Assembly: GCA_009838465.1 (NCBI GenBank)
Contig: VXRN01000056.1
Span: 1-64,000 of the forward strand
Length of the DNA: 64,000 nt
Direction: 5' to 3'
Source: Dehalococcoidia bacterium
Lineage (GTDB): Bacteria; Chloroflexota; Dehalococcoidia; Lucifugimonadales; UBA1123
The number at the start of each line of letters is the position of its first letter. The stretch's first letter is position 1. The notes under the pieces were generated by a model that was not told the DNA's origin, did not search any database, and was given only the letters and a program-made list of their open reading frames with translations. Shown here piece after piece: positions 42,411-50,745 of the stretch. A program made the translations under genes and the position numbers.

Positions 42411-42887
42411 TTAGTTCGCGGGTATGGCGGCCCTGGCGATGTCGAGCAGTTCTTCTTCAGACATATCGAGGTCAACGGGGTCGCCGTGCGGCTGGGGTAC
42501 GGGGAAGCCAGTCTTGTAGTAGATCTCGATGGTGTTGCCTTCCGGGTCGTCGGCGTACATTCCGAAGGCGTTGCCGTGGCTGACGGTCCTCTGGATATTC
42601 ACTCCCTCGTCCCTGAAGGTCGTATAGAAGTCCTTAAGCTCGGACAGGGTGTCCACCTTGAACGAGATCTGCTGGATGACCTGCGCGTCCTCCGGGCCGG
42701 AGCGCCCCTTCATTATGACGAACTCGTGGTGCTCCTCGTCCGGGTGCGCGCTGAGAAACACCATGCCGCGCTCTTCGAGGTCTTCGTCCGCTATCTCAAG
42801 ACCCATGACGCGAGAGTAGAAGTCGCGCTGTTTCATAAGATCGTTTACGAATATTCCAACGTGTCCGAGTCCGCTAACCTTCGGCAT
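42411..42887 (-). CDS. VOC family (glyoxalase/extradiol dioxygenase-like) protein
   Basis: 158 residues. Two beta-alpha-beta-beta-beta modules as in vicinal-oxygen-chelate enzymes. Metal-ligand candidates: His in GLGHVGIFVND (residue 8), His in EEHHEFVIMKG, and Glu in DDPEGNTIEIYY. This fits a small extradiol dioxygenase, glyoxalase or epimerase. Start chosen at ATG 42887 because AGGAGGAAGG stands just before it; longer in-frame starts reach only repeat DNA. The reaction is unknown. Confidence 0.85.
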   Translation of the reverse strand: MPKVSGLGHVGIFVNDLMKQRDFYSRVMGLEIADEDLEERGMVFLSAHPDEEHHEFVIMKGRSGPEDAQVIQQISFKVDTLSELKDFYTTFRDEGVNIQRTVSHGNAFGMYADDPEGNTIEIYYKTGFPVPQPHGDPVDLDMSEEELLDIARAAIPAN

Positions 42888-42985
42888 GGCCTTCCTCCTG
42901 TTATATCTATGTGGATATTGTATCAACCTGGCGGGGTGGCTACCTCTCCGGGTCGAGGTCTGAGATTGAAATTGGATTGGCGGAG

Positions 42986-43062
42986 TCACCCCCATGCTGA
43001 CCTTCCCCCATCAAGGGGAAAGGGACTTTTGCCGTCCCTTGTGAGCCCCCTGGAAGGGGGAG
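42986..43062. repeat. Repeat family B (tandem hairpins)
   Basis: CACCCCCATGCTGACCTTCC then CCCATCAAGGGGAAAGGGAC, followed by TTTTGCCGTCCCTTGTGAGC and CCCCTGGAAGGGGGAG. Family B is built like family A with a CCTTCCCCC-ATCAA-GGGGGAAGG core. Other copies are at 45153, 55982 and 59314. Confidence 0.75.
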
Positions 43063-43079
43063 TTTTCATATTATGGCTA

Positions 43080-43781
43080 TCAACCTTTGTCCGTAACCCA
43101 GTTCACGCCGTTCAGTATCAATCGCTGGAACTGCGGGGTATGGAAGCTGAGACCGTTGTGTCCAAGCGTGGTCTTGAACACCTTGCCGTTGCCGTAGGCG
43201 CGAGTCCATGCCAGGTCGTATGTGCCGCCGGGCATGAAGGTGGGAGCGCGGTCCGCGCCCCAGGCGTGGGTTCCGTCTTCCGAGGCGCCTGTCAGAAACA
43301 CGTCGTTTCCGGTCAGAGTCGCGATGTTCATGTAAAGTTCGTCGTTGGTGACGAAGTCCTCCAAGCCCTCGGCGCAGGGGTGGTCGGAGTTGCTGACGTT
43401 CACTGTGAACTGGCCGTATGGCGGATGATAGCTCTCGCCGGATATCCAGCCGCCGCCGGTGATGTCGTGGTACTCGCGCCAGTCGGTGGGCCGACAGCCG
43501 GAGATGTGTATGCAGACGAACCCGTGTCCACCGCCGACATACTGGGACAGGGCGACACGCTCATTCTCTTCCAGTGTCATATCCATATCGCGCGCCGCGT
43601 CAAACTCGCGCCGCGTGTTGAACACCAGCGCGTCGAACTCCTGCATTTCGTCGGTGGTCAGTATGCTCGCATCCTCGGTCATCTTGACTTCGTGTCCGTC
43701 CTTGCCGAGGAAGTCGAGTAGCACAGGGGTGCTTTCATGATATGGATGTCCTCCGCCTGAGATTACCAACAGGTTCATCAT
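43080..43781 (-). CDS. ThuA domain protein
   Basis: 233 residues. ThuA-like proteins have a glutamine-amidotransferase fold and are linked to trehalose or other sugar utilisation. Family features: SGGGHPYHESTPVL at residues 8-21, YVGGGHGFVCIHISGCRPTDWREYHDITGGGW near residue 89, HPCAEGLEDF, and the C-terminal WTRAYGNGKVFKTTLGHN. No classical amidotransferase Cys-His-Glu triad is apparent. A second ThuA protein is encoded at 45215. The biochemical role of the family is poorly defined. Confidence 0.88.
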   Translation of the reverse strand: MMNLLVISGGGHPYHESTPVLLDFLGKDGHEVKMTEDASILTTDEMQEFDALVFNTRREFDAARDMDMTLEENERVALSQYVGGGHGFVCIHISGCRPTDWREYHDITGGGWISGESYHPPYGQFTVNVSNSDHPCAEGLEDFVTNDELYMNIATLTGNDVFLTGASEDGTHAWGADRAPTFMPGGTYDLAWTRAYGNGKVFKTTLGHNGLSFHTPQFQRLILNGVNWVTDKG

Positions 43782-43886
43782 TACCTCCTATGATAGAAAC
43801 CAGCATTGGATTACCAGTAGCCGTGAGCGATTCGAGTCTATCCCAGCGCACAAAGAGGGTCAAGTTGGACGACCGGAGGGCAGGGT

Positions 43887-44025
43887 CTCTTCACTATTAA
43901 ACGTCACTAGAGTAGTCCGTTGGTGGTGACCCTTCGACAACCTCAGGACGAACCATGTACGGACGGCCCTTCGACAGGCTCAGGGCGAACGAGAGATCGA
44001 AGACGAGGCGAAAACGAAAAGACCC
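43887..44025. repeat. Composite repeat, family C (long copy)
   Basis: From TCTCTTCACTATTAAACGTC through CACTAGAGTAGTCCGT, two CTTCGACA...CTCAGG units and CGAGAGATCGAAGACGAGGC to GAAAAGACCCTGG. It aligns along its length with 61261-61390 (differences mainly in the central units). It ends about 20 bases before the stop codon of the aspartate dehydrogenase gene. Confidence 0.75.
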
Positions 44026-44044
44026 TGGACCGGAGGTGAGTTCT

Positions 44045-44863
44045 CTATGTCCCGACTTGTAGGTGCGACGTTATTCGCCGCAGCGTCGCAAGAGCCGACA
44101 GTGCCGACAGCTTGCCAGTCCTGGGATTGGATTCGGAGGGTATGTTCTCGATGAGTATGCTCAGCCTTCCGAACTCGCCCTCGACCACTATGTCGTGTGT
44201 GTTCTTGTCCACCGTGGGGTCGGCGTAGATGCGGATGCGCGTGCGGCGCGGTCCTAGTCCCGCCATGCTGAGGGCGGCGGAGACGTTCACATTGGCTGGA
44301 AAGAGCCGACATGCTTCGAGAGCCGGGCCTTCGTAAACTACGGTCGGCTCTATCACCTCGTCGAGGTTGATACCAGAAACTTTGATTCCGGGAGCGCCTT
44401 TCAGCCCATCGGGGGGCTTGCGCGTAGTCATGACCAACGAGTCTATACGTCCGACGGAAGCTCCCGCGATGCCATCGAGTCCGGCTATCGCGCCGGAGGG
44501 TACGTAGATGGTGGCCTCGTTCTTCTCGGCCAGGCTGAACAGGTCGTCGCTCTCCAGCAGTGCTCCACCACTGAGCGCCATCAGGTCCTTGCCGGCGGAT
44601 AATGTCGCCACCGCGATTGATTCCATCGCACTCGCAGGAGCGGCCTCGACCACCAGATCGGTAGTCTGGACGAGCTGGTCCAGTTCTGTCACAGGAGGAG
44701 AGCAGTCAAGCGTCAAGGCGAACCGCCTGGCACGATCCATGTTTCGGCTGGTTATGCCACCGAGAATTGCGCCGGGCACAGCTCCAGCGTCCAGTTCGGA
44801 TGCCACCTTGCGCCCGATAGTACCGCAGCCCGCGATTCCGATGCTCTTCTTCAATCTGCTCAT
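44045..44863 (-). CDS. nadX: Aspartate dehydrogenase
   Basis: 272 residues. It oxidises L-aspartate to iminoaspartate with NAD(P), feeding NAD synthesis or nitrogen metabolism. The N-terminal Rossmann motif GIAGCGTIG (residues 9-17) is followed by VVEAAPASAMESIA and LMALSGGALL. The catalytic His223 lies in DKNTHDIVVEGEFG. No nadA or nadC genes are nearby, so a catabolic role for aspartate or another amino acid is possible. The ATG at 44863 has no Shine-Dalgarno sequence and lies 6 bases after a -10 element, so the mRNA may be leaderless. Family C repeats in opposite orientation flank the gene. Confidence 0.88.
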   Translation of the reverse strand: MSRLKKSIGIAGCGTIGRKVASELDAGAVPGAILGGITSRNMDRARRFALTLDCSPPVTELDQLVQTTDLVVEAAPASAMESIAVATLSAGKDLMALSGGALLESDDLFSLAEKNEATIYVPSGAIAGLDGIAGASVGRIDSLVMTTRKPPDGLKGAPGIKVSGINLDEVIEPTVVYEGPALEACRLFPANVNVSAALSMAGLGPRRTRIRIYADPTVDKNTHDIVVEGEFGRLSILIENIPSESNPRTGKLSALSALATLRRITSHLQVGT

Positions 44864-44869
44864 GCAGCC

Positions 44870-44898
44870 ATACTATTGGTGCGGGCCTCAACTGTCAA
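44870..44898 (-). promoter_or_regulatory. nadX promoter, leaderless arrangement
   Basis: Minus-strand TTGACA (44893-44898), 17-base spacer, TAGTAT (44870-44875). Only GGCTGC separates the -10 from the ATG at 44863, so transcription should begin at or next to the start codon. Confidence 0.65.
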
Positions 44899-44963
44899 AG
44901 AAGGGAGGCTGAGTGAACCTGTATCAGTATAATACCAATTCGGAGTAACGTCGTCGTGTTCCC

Positions 44964-45030
44964 ACGGCAGGGTCTTTCGTTTTCGCCTCGTCTTCGATCT
45001 CTCGTTCGTCCTGAGCCTGTCGAAGGACTA
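44964..45030. repeat. Composite repeat, family C (inverted partial copy)
   Basis: CAGGGTCTTTCGTTTTCGCC, TCGTCTTCGATCTCTCGTTC and GTCCTGAGCCTGTCGAAGG are the reverse complement of the right half of the copy at 43887-44025. Confidence 0.75.
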
Positions 45031-45152
45031 TCTTGCCTGCCTCTGAGGTTCATGTCCTAATCAGAATGAAGTGGTATAATAGGTGGAGACGTATTACCCT
45101 CGCCCATCAAGCGCTGAGAGGGGTAGGTGTTGAGAATGATCGCGCTTGCGAT

Positions 45153-45195
45153 TTCACCCCCATCCTAGCCTTCCCCCATCAAGGGGGAAGGGACG
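45153..45195. repeat. Repeat family B
   Basis: CACCCCCATCCTAGCCTTCC then CCCATCAAGGGGGAAGGGAC, close to the ThuA gene's 3' end. Confidence 0.75.
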
Positions 45196-45214
45196 TTAGC
45201 CAGGCGAAGCTTGG

Positions 45215-46150
45215 CTATCGGTAGTCCGACACTCGACGTCCCTTTATGTATGTGCCGAAGCCGAACTCGGTGGGCTCATATGGGCCAGCCGGCTCGACGC
45301 TTCTGCCCGGGTCTATGCTGTCCTCCATCCGTAGTCCCCAGTAGGCGGCGTTGATCACCAAGCGACGGAGGTCTGCGCTCAGCAAGTCGGTGGCAGCGCC
45401 CATAGTGGTGCAGAACACTCGCGAGGCCTTGCCTTCGTCGCCGGTGTAGTCCTTGATCCATGCAATGGGCATGGTTGGCGTATTTGGCTTGGGGTCATCG
45501 CCGGGATTCATGCCAGTAAGAACCTGTCCATCCAATAGGACTTGCGGGTCTCCGGTTAGCTCGCCAGTCGCATAGACGTCCGTCGTTCCCCACACGTCTG
45601 TAACGCCTCTTAGAATGGGATGGTCCTTGGATGACGGGTTGATCAGGGCGCGAGTACTCTCGAATCCGTGATGTCCGTGATGATCTACCCACGTCTCGCC
45701 CAGGACCTGGCGCCCGAAACCGCCCTCGAATTCCTCGTTGGTACAGTCGTACCTAGCGTAGGGGCTGTCTGTGTTGCGGCTGTATTGGAAGGCGTGGGTT
45801 GCCGTTCTCAGTCCGATGATTGGGCGTCCTGAATTGACGTAGTCCACGATGTGCTTCATCTGCTCATCGGGCAGTTCTCGGAAGCGGACGAAGATGATCA
45901 TGAGGTCGGCCGAGTCAAGCACATCGAGACCGGGGATGTTGGTCTGGCAGTCAGGATCTATCTCGCCTGTCCCAGGATTGATGGCGAAGAGGACCGTGCA
46001 ATCGAAACCGTGGTGAGCCGACAGGATCTTTGCCAACATGGGCAGCGCTTCTTCGGAGCGGTATTCTTCATCCCCGCTGACGAGTACGATGCGCCTACCC
46101 AGGCCGGGGCCTGCCGTTCCTTTGAATTCGAGCCACAGTTGTTCATCCAT
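45215..46150 (-). CDS. ThuA-like protein, second copy
   Basis: 311 residues. Start at ATG 46150, with GGAGG about 10 bases upstream; an ATG at 46168 lies ahead of that sequence and is less likely. Features of the family: LVSGDEEYRSEEALPMLAKIL, LMIIFVRFRELPDEQMKHIVDYVNSGRPIIGLRTATHAF, and WIKDYTGDEGKASRVFCTTMGAATDLLSADLRRLVINAAYWGL. The alcohol dehydrogenase gene ends 5 bases upstream, so the two are probably co-translated and may act on one carbohydrate-type substrate. Confidence 0.85.
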   Translation of the reverse strand: MDEQLWLEFKGTAGPGLGRRIVLVSGDEEYRSEEALPMLAKILSAHHGFDCTVLFAINPGTGEIDPDCQTNIPGLDVLDSADLMIIFVRFRELPDEQMKHIVDYVNSGRPIIGLRTATHAFQYSRNTDSPYARYDCTNEEFEGGFGRQVLGETWVDHHGHHGFESTRALINPSSKDHPILRGVTDVWGTTDVYATGELTGDPQVLLDGQVLTGMNPGDDPKPNTPTMPIAWIKDYTGDEGKASRVFCTTMGAATDLLSADLRRLVINAAYWGLRMEDSIDPGRSVEPAGPYEPTEFGFGTYIKGRRVSDYR

Positions 46151-46155
46151 AATCG

Positions 46156-47172
46156 TCAGTCCTCCCATGGGTGGAGGATGATCTTACCACACCGGCTTCC
46201 GGACCTGGTTTCAAGCGCCTGCTGAACTTGGGAGAACGGGAACGTGTGAGTGATCATCTTGTCAAGCAGGGACTTCGCTCCCCGAATCGTACTCATCATT
46301 GCCTGAGTGTCCTGCAAGTGATTCCAATGCCAGCATCCGTACACCGTCAGCCCCTTGGCGTTGATTTCTCTCGCGTTCATGGGGCCTCCCCAGCCCGGTG
46401 AGGCTATCAGACCCCTCCTTGCGGCTGCCTTGACCAGAAAATCGGGCGCCATCTCGGCGCTGCTGCATTCGACGCTCTTGGGTACACCTTTGCCTTCAGT
46501 CAGGTCCATGATTTCCTCGAGCGCGCCGTCGCCGGTTGGATCCACGACCGCAGCGACACCCATCTCCCGGGCAAGTTGGATGCGATAGGGGTTCACTTCG
46601 AGTCCGAGCACTCGCGCACCTCGGTATAGAGCTATGGCCGCAGTACCCAGCCCAACCGGACCGAGTCCCGAGACCAGGACTGTGTCAGTTGCCGCGACAC
46701 GCATGGTGTGGTTGGCGTTGAAAGCGGGCCCCAGGCCGCAGCAGGCCATACTGGCGCGGTCGTAGGACAGGTCGTCCGGCAATGGTACCAGCAGCCAGTC
46801 CTGCTGCACGCAATACTGGGCGTAGGTGGTCGTGCCGGTCTCTATGCCGCAGATCACGTTGGGGTCCTTCTTGTCCTGGCAGTAGATATGATCTCCCGAA
46901 AGGCACAGGTCGCAGACGCCGCAGCCGCTTGAGGGCATCACCACAACGCGGTCGCCAGGTTTGACCCTTGTCGCGCGAGGACCGACTTCTACCACCTCGC
47001 CCGCGGCTTCATGACCTCCAAGGGGGCCAGTATCGCCGCTGAGGAATTGATGGAACTCGGTACACATTGGGGCGGAGTATATCTTCACCCTGGCGTAATT
47101 GTCGGCAACCCTAGGATCGTCTATATCTTCCAGGGCGCACTGACTCCTACCGGTAACGACGATGCGTTTCAT
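46156..47172 (-). CDS. Zinc-dependent alcohol dehydrogenase with structural zinc
   Basis: 338 residues. Catalytic zinc ligands: Cys in APMCTEFHQF near residue 37, and GGHEAAGEV. The structural zinc lobe is complete: CGVCDLCLSGDHIYC near residues 84-98. The nucleotide-binding motif is SGLGPVGLG. It differs from the dehydrogenase at 18540, which lacks the lobe. It likely oxidises a polyol, sugar or short alcohol. The ThuA gene follows immediately. Confidence 0.9.
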   Translation of the reverse strand: MKRIVVTGRSQCALEDIDDPRVADNYARVKIYSAPMCTEFHQFLSGDTGPLGGHEAAGEVVEVGPRATRVKPGDRVVVMPSSGCGVCDLCLSGDHIYCQDKKDPNVICGIETGTTTYAQYCVQQDWLLVPLPDDLSYDRASMACCGLGPAFNANHTMRVAATDTVLVSGLGPVGLGTAAIALYRGARVLGLEVNPYRIQLAREMGVAAVVDPTGDGALEEIMDLTEGKGVPKSVECSSAEMAPDFLVKAAARRGLIASPGWGGPMNAREINAKGLTVYGCWHWNHLQDTQAMMSTIRGAKSLLDKMITHTFPFSQVQQALETRSGSRCGKIILHPWED

Positions 47173-47379
47173 CTTGATCTCCCCATCCCTGTTTCAAGAA
47201 GCCGCGACTCTTACATGATATGCTACGAGCACAGGCCGTTCCACAGTCCTACACCTCTTCAGGGGAATCATCACAAAGTGATGGGTGGAGACGGTTTAGC
47301 CGACAATCTCTCAATGGATTGCCGAGCGGCGAGCCCTTCGGGGTTTCCGCCTTCGTAGGAATGACTGAATTGTAGTTCA

Positions 47380-47416
47380 CCCTCACCCTAGCCCTCTCCC
47401 ATCAAGGGAGAGGGGA
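47380..47416. repeat. REP-like palindrome, family A (minus orientation)
   Basis: CCCTCACCCTAGCCCTCTCC then CATCAAGGGAGAGGGGAC. It ends 30 bases before the ATG of the hydroxyacid dehydrogenase gene, with GAGGAGG in between. Confidence 0.8.
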
Positions 47417-47445
47417 CTTATGTAATTCTCTTCGAGGAGGATGTT

Positions 47446-48513
47446 ATGACAGCTTCCAAGCACAAGGTTCTGATCGTGTGCAATCAGCGTGTGCGGGACA
47501 TGAGCTTCCTGCCTTCGGACCTGGATAGGCTCTCCGCGATGGCGGACTGGGAGTGGCTGCACCTGGAGGGAGGAGTGGAGTTCGGACCGAACGAAGACCC
47601 GGGCGCCATCGAACAGCTTATCGAGCGCGTGGGAGATGTCGAATGCATCGTAGTGTCGCACGGTTCGCCGATGATCAGCGCAGACGTCATGGACGCCGCC
47701 CCCAGTCTCAAGCTCATCGGCGAACTGGAGGGGGACAGATTCGCCTACCGCATAGACGTGGAGTCCGCATGGGAGCGCGGCATCCGCACGGTTGACACCA
47801 CGCAGGGTTCCTCCTATCCGGTCGCCGAATGGGCGCTTGCATTGATCCTCATATCACTGCGTAACGCCGGGGCGAGCTTCAGGAGCATCCTGGCGGGAGA
47901 GGCGCCGGTAGCCACCGACAACGAGTTCGGATACGTCCACGGCGAGTTGACGGGCAAGCGGGTGGGACTCATCGGATGCGGGCACATCGGGCGCAGGCTG
48001 GTCAATTACCTGAGACCGTTCGAGGTGGACATTCGCGTCTATGACCCCTACCTGGCCAGCGAGTTACCGGACGCGATAGGCGTCGTCAAAACCTCGCTCG
48101 AGAACGTACTCTCGAAGTCCGACGTCATCGTCTGCCTGGCCCCTCTCACGCCCGCCACGGCGGGAATGATAGGACAGCGCGAGTTGGACATGATTCCCTC
48201 GAACTCGGTCTTCGTGAACGTGTCGCGCGGGGCCATCGTGGACAGCGACGCGCTCATAGCCCGGCTGAAGCGCGGAGACATCGTCGCGGGGCTGGACGTA
48301 TTCGACCCGGAGCCGATTCCGCCGGACAGTGAGATCATCGGGCTCCCGAACACGTTCCTGAGCCCGCACATAGCGGGTGTTACGCGGGTAAGTTACCAGC
48401 GATTCTTTACCCTGATGGTGGATGAGCTGGAGCGGTTCTTCAGGGGAGATGATCCACTGTTCGAGTTGACGCCCCGGTCTCTGGCGAACAGACGAGGGTC
48501 GGCGACGGGCTAA
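47446..48513 (+). CDS. D-2-hydroxyacid dehydrogenase family protein
   Basis: 355 residues. It reduces or oxidises 2-keto/2-hydroxy acids with NAD(P). The nucleotide-binding motif GLIGCGHIGRRL lies near residue 173; catalytic Arg is in VNVSRGAIVDSDAL, Glu in DVFDPEPIPPDSE, and His in LSPHIAGVT. The N-terminal catalytic domain is complete. GAGGAGG precedes the ATG. It is divergent from the upstream alcohol dehydrogenase and convergent with the DegT aminotransferase. The hydroxy acid is unknown (phosphoglycerate-type or glyoxylate/hydroxypyruvate-type are options). Confidence 0.9.
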   Translation: MTASKHKVLIVCNQRVRDMSFLPSDLDRLSAMADWEWLHLEGGVEFGPNEDPGAIEQLIERVGDVECIVVSHGSPMISADVMDAAPSLKLIGELEGDRFAYRIDVESAWERGIRTVDTTQGSSYPVAEWALALILISLRNAGASFRSILAGEAPVATDNEFGYVHGELTGKRVGLIGCGHIGRRLVNYLRPFEVDIRVYDPYLASELPDAIGVVKTSLENVLSKSDVIVCLAPLTPATAGMIGQRELDMIPSNSVFVNVSRGAIVDSDALIARLKRGDIVAGLDVFDPEPIPPDSEIIGLPNTFLSPHIAGVTRVSYQRFFTLMVDELERFFRGDDPLFELTPRSLANRRGSATG

Positions 48514-48558
48514 TACCATGACCAGTTAGTTTTGCGACACATTGGCCTGCCCCTACCC

Positions 48559-48587
48559 CTGGATTCCCGCTTTCGCGGGAATGACGA
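48559..48587. repeat. Short palindrome, family D
   Basis: ATTCCCGC-TTTC-GCGGGAAT (48563-48582) with flanks CTGG and GACGAT, in the convergent gap between the hydroxyacid dehydrogenase and DegT aminotransferase. It could work as a bidirectional terminator. Confidence 0.8.
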
Positions 48588-48639
48588 TACACAGACTGCT
48601 GGCGAACCGGCGAGGGTCGGCGACACCTTAGGATTCCGG

Positions 48640-49914
48640 CTAACCTCCGACGGCTGCGTCCACCTTGTTCAGCGCTTCGGCCATGAGCCGCGCGTGCTCC
48701 ACAGTCATGTTCATGTTAAAGTCGAACCTCAAACTGCGTCCCAGGATGTCCAAAGTCTGGGGGCACATATCCTTGGAGTATTCGACGTTCCCCTTGTAGT
48801 TCGGGTCATTCCACGGGTATCCCGATGGATGGTGAGAACGCTTCTCCAGTATAGAGTCCCAGTAGGTGTAGATGTGCCTGTCGGGGAAGCCATCGTTGTA
48901 CACTGTTGCGGCCCGGACGCCCTCGGCGCTGAGCGCGTGCGCGTAGCCGACCGCCAACTCCTTGTCGTGGACTATGACCGACGCCGACACTCCCGTGTCG
49001 CCTTCCGGGTCGTCCACGTGTTGTATCCGGTATCCTTTCGCCTCCTCCAATTTTTCCAGGAAGGCGCGCTTGAGCGACCTCTGATGCTCAAGGATATCGT
49101 CGAGCTTGGATAGCTGCACCCGAACGATTGCAGCCAGTACCTCGCTGGGCCGATACGTCTGCCTGGGGAATGGCTCGTTGCGCCATTCGACGCTTTCCTC
49201 GCTGGCCGTCCACATGGGCAGGCCCGGATCCCCGGCAAAGCAGGCGCGCTCATATATGTCGCGGTCGTTCGTGAACACCAGCCCGCCCTCGCCCGACGAT
49301 ATGGTCTTGTAGTAGTTCAGGCTCCATGCTCCTGCATCGCCGTAGGTACCGACGCTCTGGCCCATGTAGTCTCCTCCGACGCACTGGCAGCAGTCTTCCA
49401 CCACCTTCAGCCCGTGCTTGCGCGCGACCGCCAGTATGTCTTCCAGGCGGGCGGGAACGCCGCGCATGTGGACGGGCACGACCGCACGCGTATGCGGAGT
49501 GATCTTCCGCTCCAGGTCCTGCGGGTCGAGTCCGAGCGATTCGTCTATCTCGGCGATCACCGGCACGGCTCCGGTGGCCATGACCGCGGCCGCAGTGGCG
49601 ATATAGGTGTATCCGGGAACGATCACTTCATCGCCGGGACCCACACCGACGCCGATGAGCGCGCTGATAAGCGCGCTGGTGCCGGAGTTGACCATTAGCG
49701 CGTACTCCACCCCCAAACGCCGCGCCGCCTCTTCCTCGAACCTCGCCGCCTCGCTCTTGGACTTTGGGTAGCGGAAAAGTTCCTGGCTCCTGAGGACTTC
49801 GGTAACCGCAGCTATCTCCTCGTCTCCGATGACGCTGGGGCCGGACACCCCCGTCGGCAGAGGGTCCGAGATAACCGGCGTTCCACCATCTATTGCGAGT
49901 CGGCTGTCGCTCAT
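48640..49914 (-). CDS. DegT/DnrJ/EryC1/StrS aminotransferase family protein
   Basis: 424 residues. PLP enzyme with VNSGTSALISALIGVGVGPGDEVIVPGYTYIATAAAVMATGAVPV near residue 64, VVEDCCQCVGG (Asp to PLP nitrogen) and the PLP Lys in SLNYYKTISSGEGG near residue 200. Members aminate keto-sugars in glycan or antibiotic pathways, or are regulatory look-alikes. Start chosen at ATG 49914, six bases after AGGAGGT. No nucleotide-sugar gene cluster surrounds it, which is unusual for the family. Confidence 0.9.
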   Translation of the reverse strand: MSDSRLAIDGGTPVISDPLPTGVSGPSVIGDEEIAAVTEVLRSQELFRYPKSKSEAARFEEEAARRLGVEYALMVNSGTSALISALIGVGVGPGDEVIVPGYTYIATAAAVMATGAVPVIAEIDESLGLDPQDLERKITPHTRAVVPVHMRGVPARLEDILAVARKHGLKVVEDCCQCVGGDYMGQSVGTYGDAGAWSLNYYKTISSGEGGLVFTNDRDIYERACFAGDPGLPMWTASEESVEWRNEPFPRQTYRPSEVLAAIVRVQLSKLDDILEHQRSLKRAFLEKLEEAKGYRIQHVDDPEGDTGVSASVIVHDKELAVGYAHALSAEGVRAATVYNDGFPDRHIYTYWDSILEKRSHHPSGYPWNDPNYKGNVEYSKDMCPQTLDILGRSLRFDFNMNMTVEHARLMAEALNKVDAAVGG

Positions 49915-50239
49915 GTCTGTACCTCCTGATACTGCTCGAATGATACGGACTATAGCACAGGAGCGGGAGTCGTACTTGTGTCTTTGGATCACGGGGGTAG
50001 GCATTCACCCTCACCCCAGCCCTCTCCCTCAGGGAGAGGGGGGTTGTTGATTGGTGGTCATAGCTGACTGCATATTTGCGTCTCCTTATAAGCACGCCTA
50101 TGGTCGGGACTTTGCGCTTTCGTAACCCACATTCGCGTAGCCTGACGCGCGGGCAGTGTTTAGGATGAACTTTCGCGGGGAGTACACCCTCTCTGAAATG
50201 TCACGGACAGCCGAACGAAATATGACCCAGGAGAATCAA
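49915..50239. other. 325-base divergent intergenic stretch
   Basis: Holds a family A repeat at 50005-50044. The rest shows no gene; in-frame extensions of the PhnB-like gene back to 50156 have no family similarity. No confident promoter was identified. Confidence 0.5.
50005..50044. repeat. REP-like palindrome, family A (minus orientation)
   Basis: CACCCTCACCCCAGCCCTCT then CCCTCAGGGAGAGGGGGG, between divergent genes. Confidence 0.8.
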
Positions 50240-50662
50240 ATGACCCTTAGCACATACATTAACTTCGACGGCAACTGCCGCGAGGCATTCGAGTTCTACC
50301 AGTCCGTATTCGGCGGGGAGTTCGCCGTCATGGAAACGTTCCGCAACGGCCCGGGAGACATGGGAATGCCCGAAAACGAACTCGACAACGTCATGCACGT
50401 GTCGTTCCCCATCGGGTCGAGCGTGCTCATGGGCAGCGATATGCCATCTACGTTCGGCCCACCCGTCAAGCAGGGCAACAACTTCTCCATCAGCTACAGT
50501 GCGACGTCGCGTAAGGAGTCCGATGACCTGTTCGGCAAGCTGGCCAAGGGCGGAACGGTGTCCATGCCGATGCAGGATATGTTCTGGGGCTCGTACTTCG
50601 GCTCATGCACGGACAAGTTCGGCATCAACTGGCAGATCAACTTCGAGCCTCCGCAGGAGTAG
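50240..50662 (+). CDS. PhnB-like VOC family protein
   Basis: 140 residues. Matches the PhnB/3-demethylubiquinone-methyltransferase-like VOC subgroup: YINFDGNCREAFEFYQSVFGG near residues 5-25, then NELDNVMHVSFPIGSSVLMGSDMP and the C-terminal MFWGSYFGSCTDKFGINWQINFE. AGGAGA lies 6 bases before ATG 50240. Such proteins are common, stand-alone and of uncertain activity. Confidence 0.9.
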   Translation: MTLSTYINFDGNCREAFEFYQSVFGGEFAVMETFRNGPGDMGMPENELDNVMHVSFPIGSSVLMGSDMPSTFGPPVKQGNNFSISYSATSRKESDDLFGKLAKGGTVSMPMQDMFWGSYFGSCTDKFGINWQINFEPPQE

Positions 50663-50745
50663 CGCCACGCAATCGAAGACACTCGCAACGGTCTTGTGTT
50701 CCCAAGACTCGTGTGTCATTCAATGTGTATCGTGGACGGAGATCA

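Larger units (their letters stand above)
44864..45214. other. 351-base gap with promoter and repeats
   Basis: Contains the nadX promoter (44870-44898), an inverted family C copy (44964-45030), a TATAAT near 45073-45079 and a family B repeat (45153-45195). No gene seen. Confidence 0.6.

Noticed and set aside
42411-42995. Longer start for the VOC protein at 42995
   Set aside because: The additional 36 residues run through the edge of a family B repeat and lack family similarity, while ATG 42887 has an AGGAGG site.
48640-49914. Sugar-nucleotide or antibiotic biosynthesis cluster suggested by the DegT aminotransferase
   Set aside because: No glycosyltransferase, nucleotidyltransferase or dehydratase of such pathways is adjacent.
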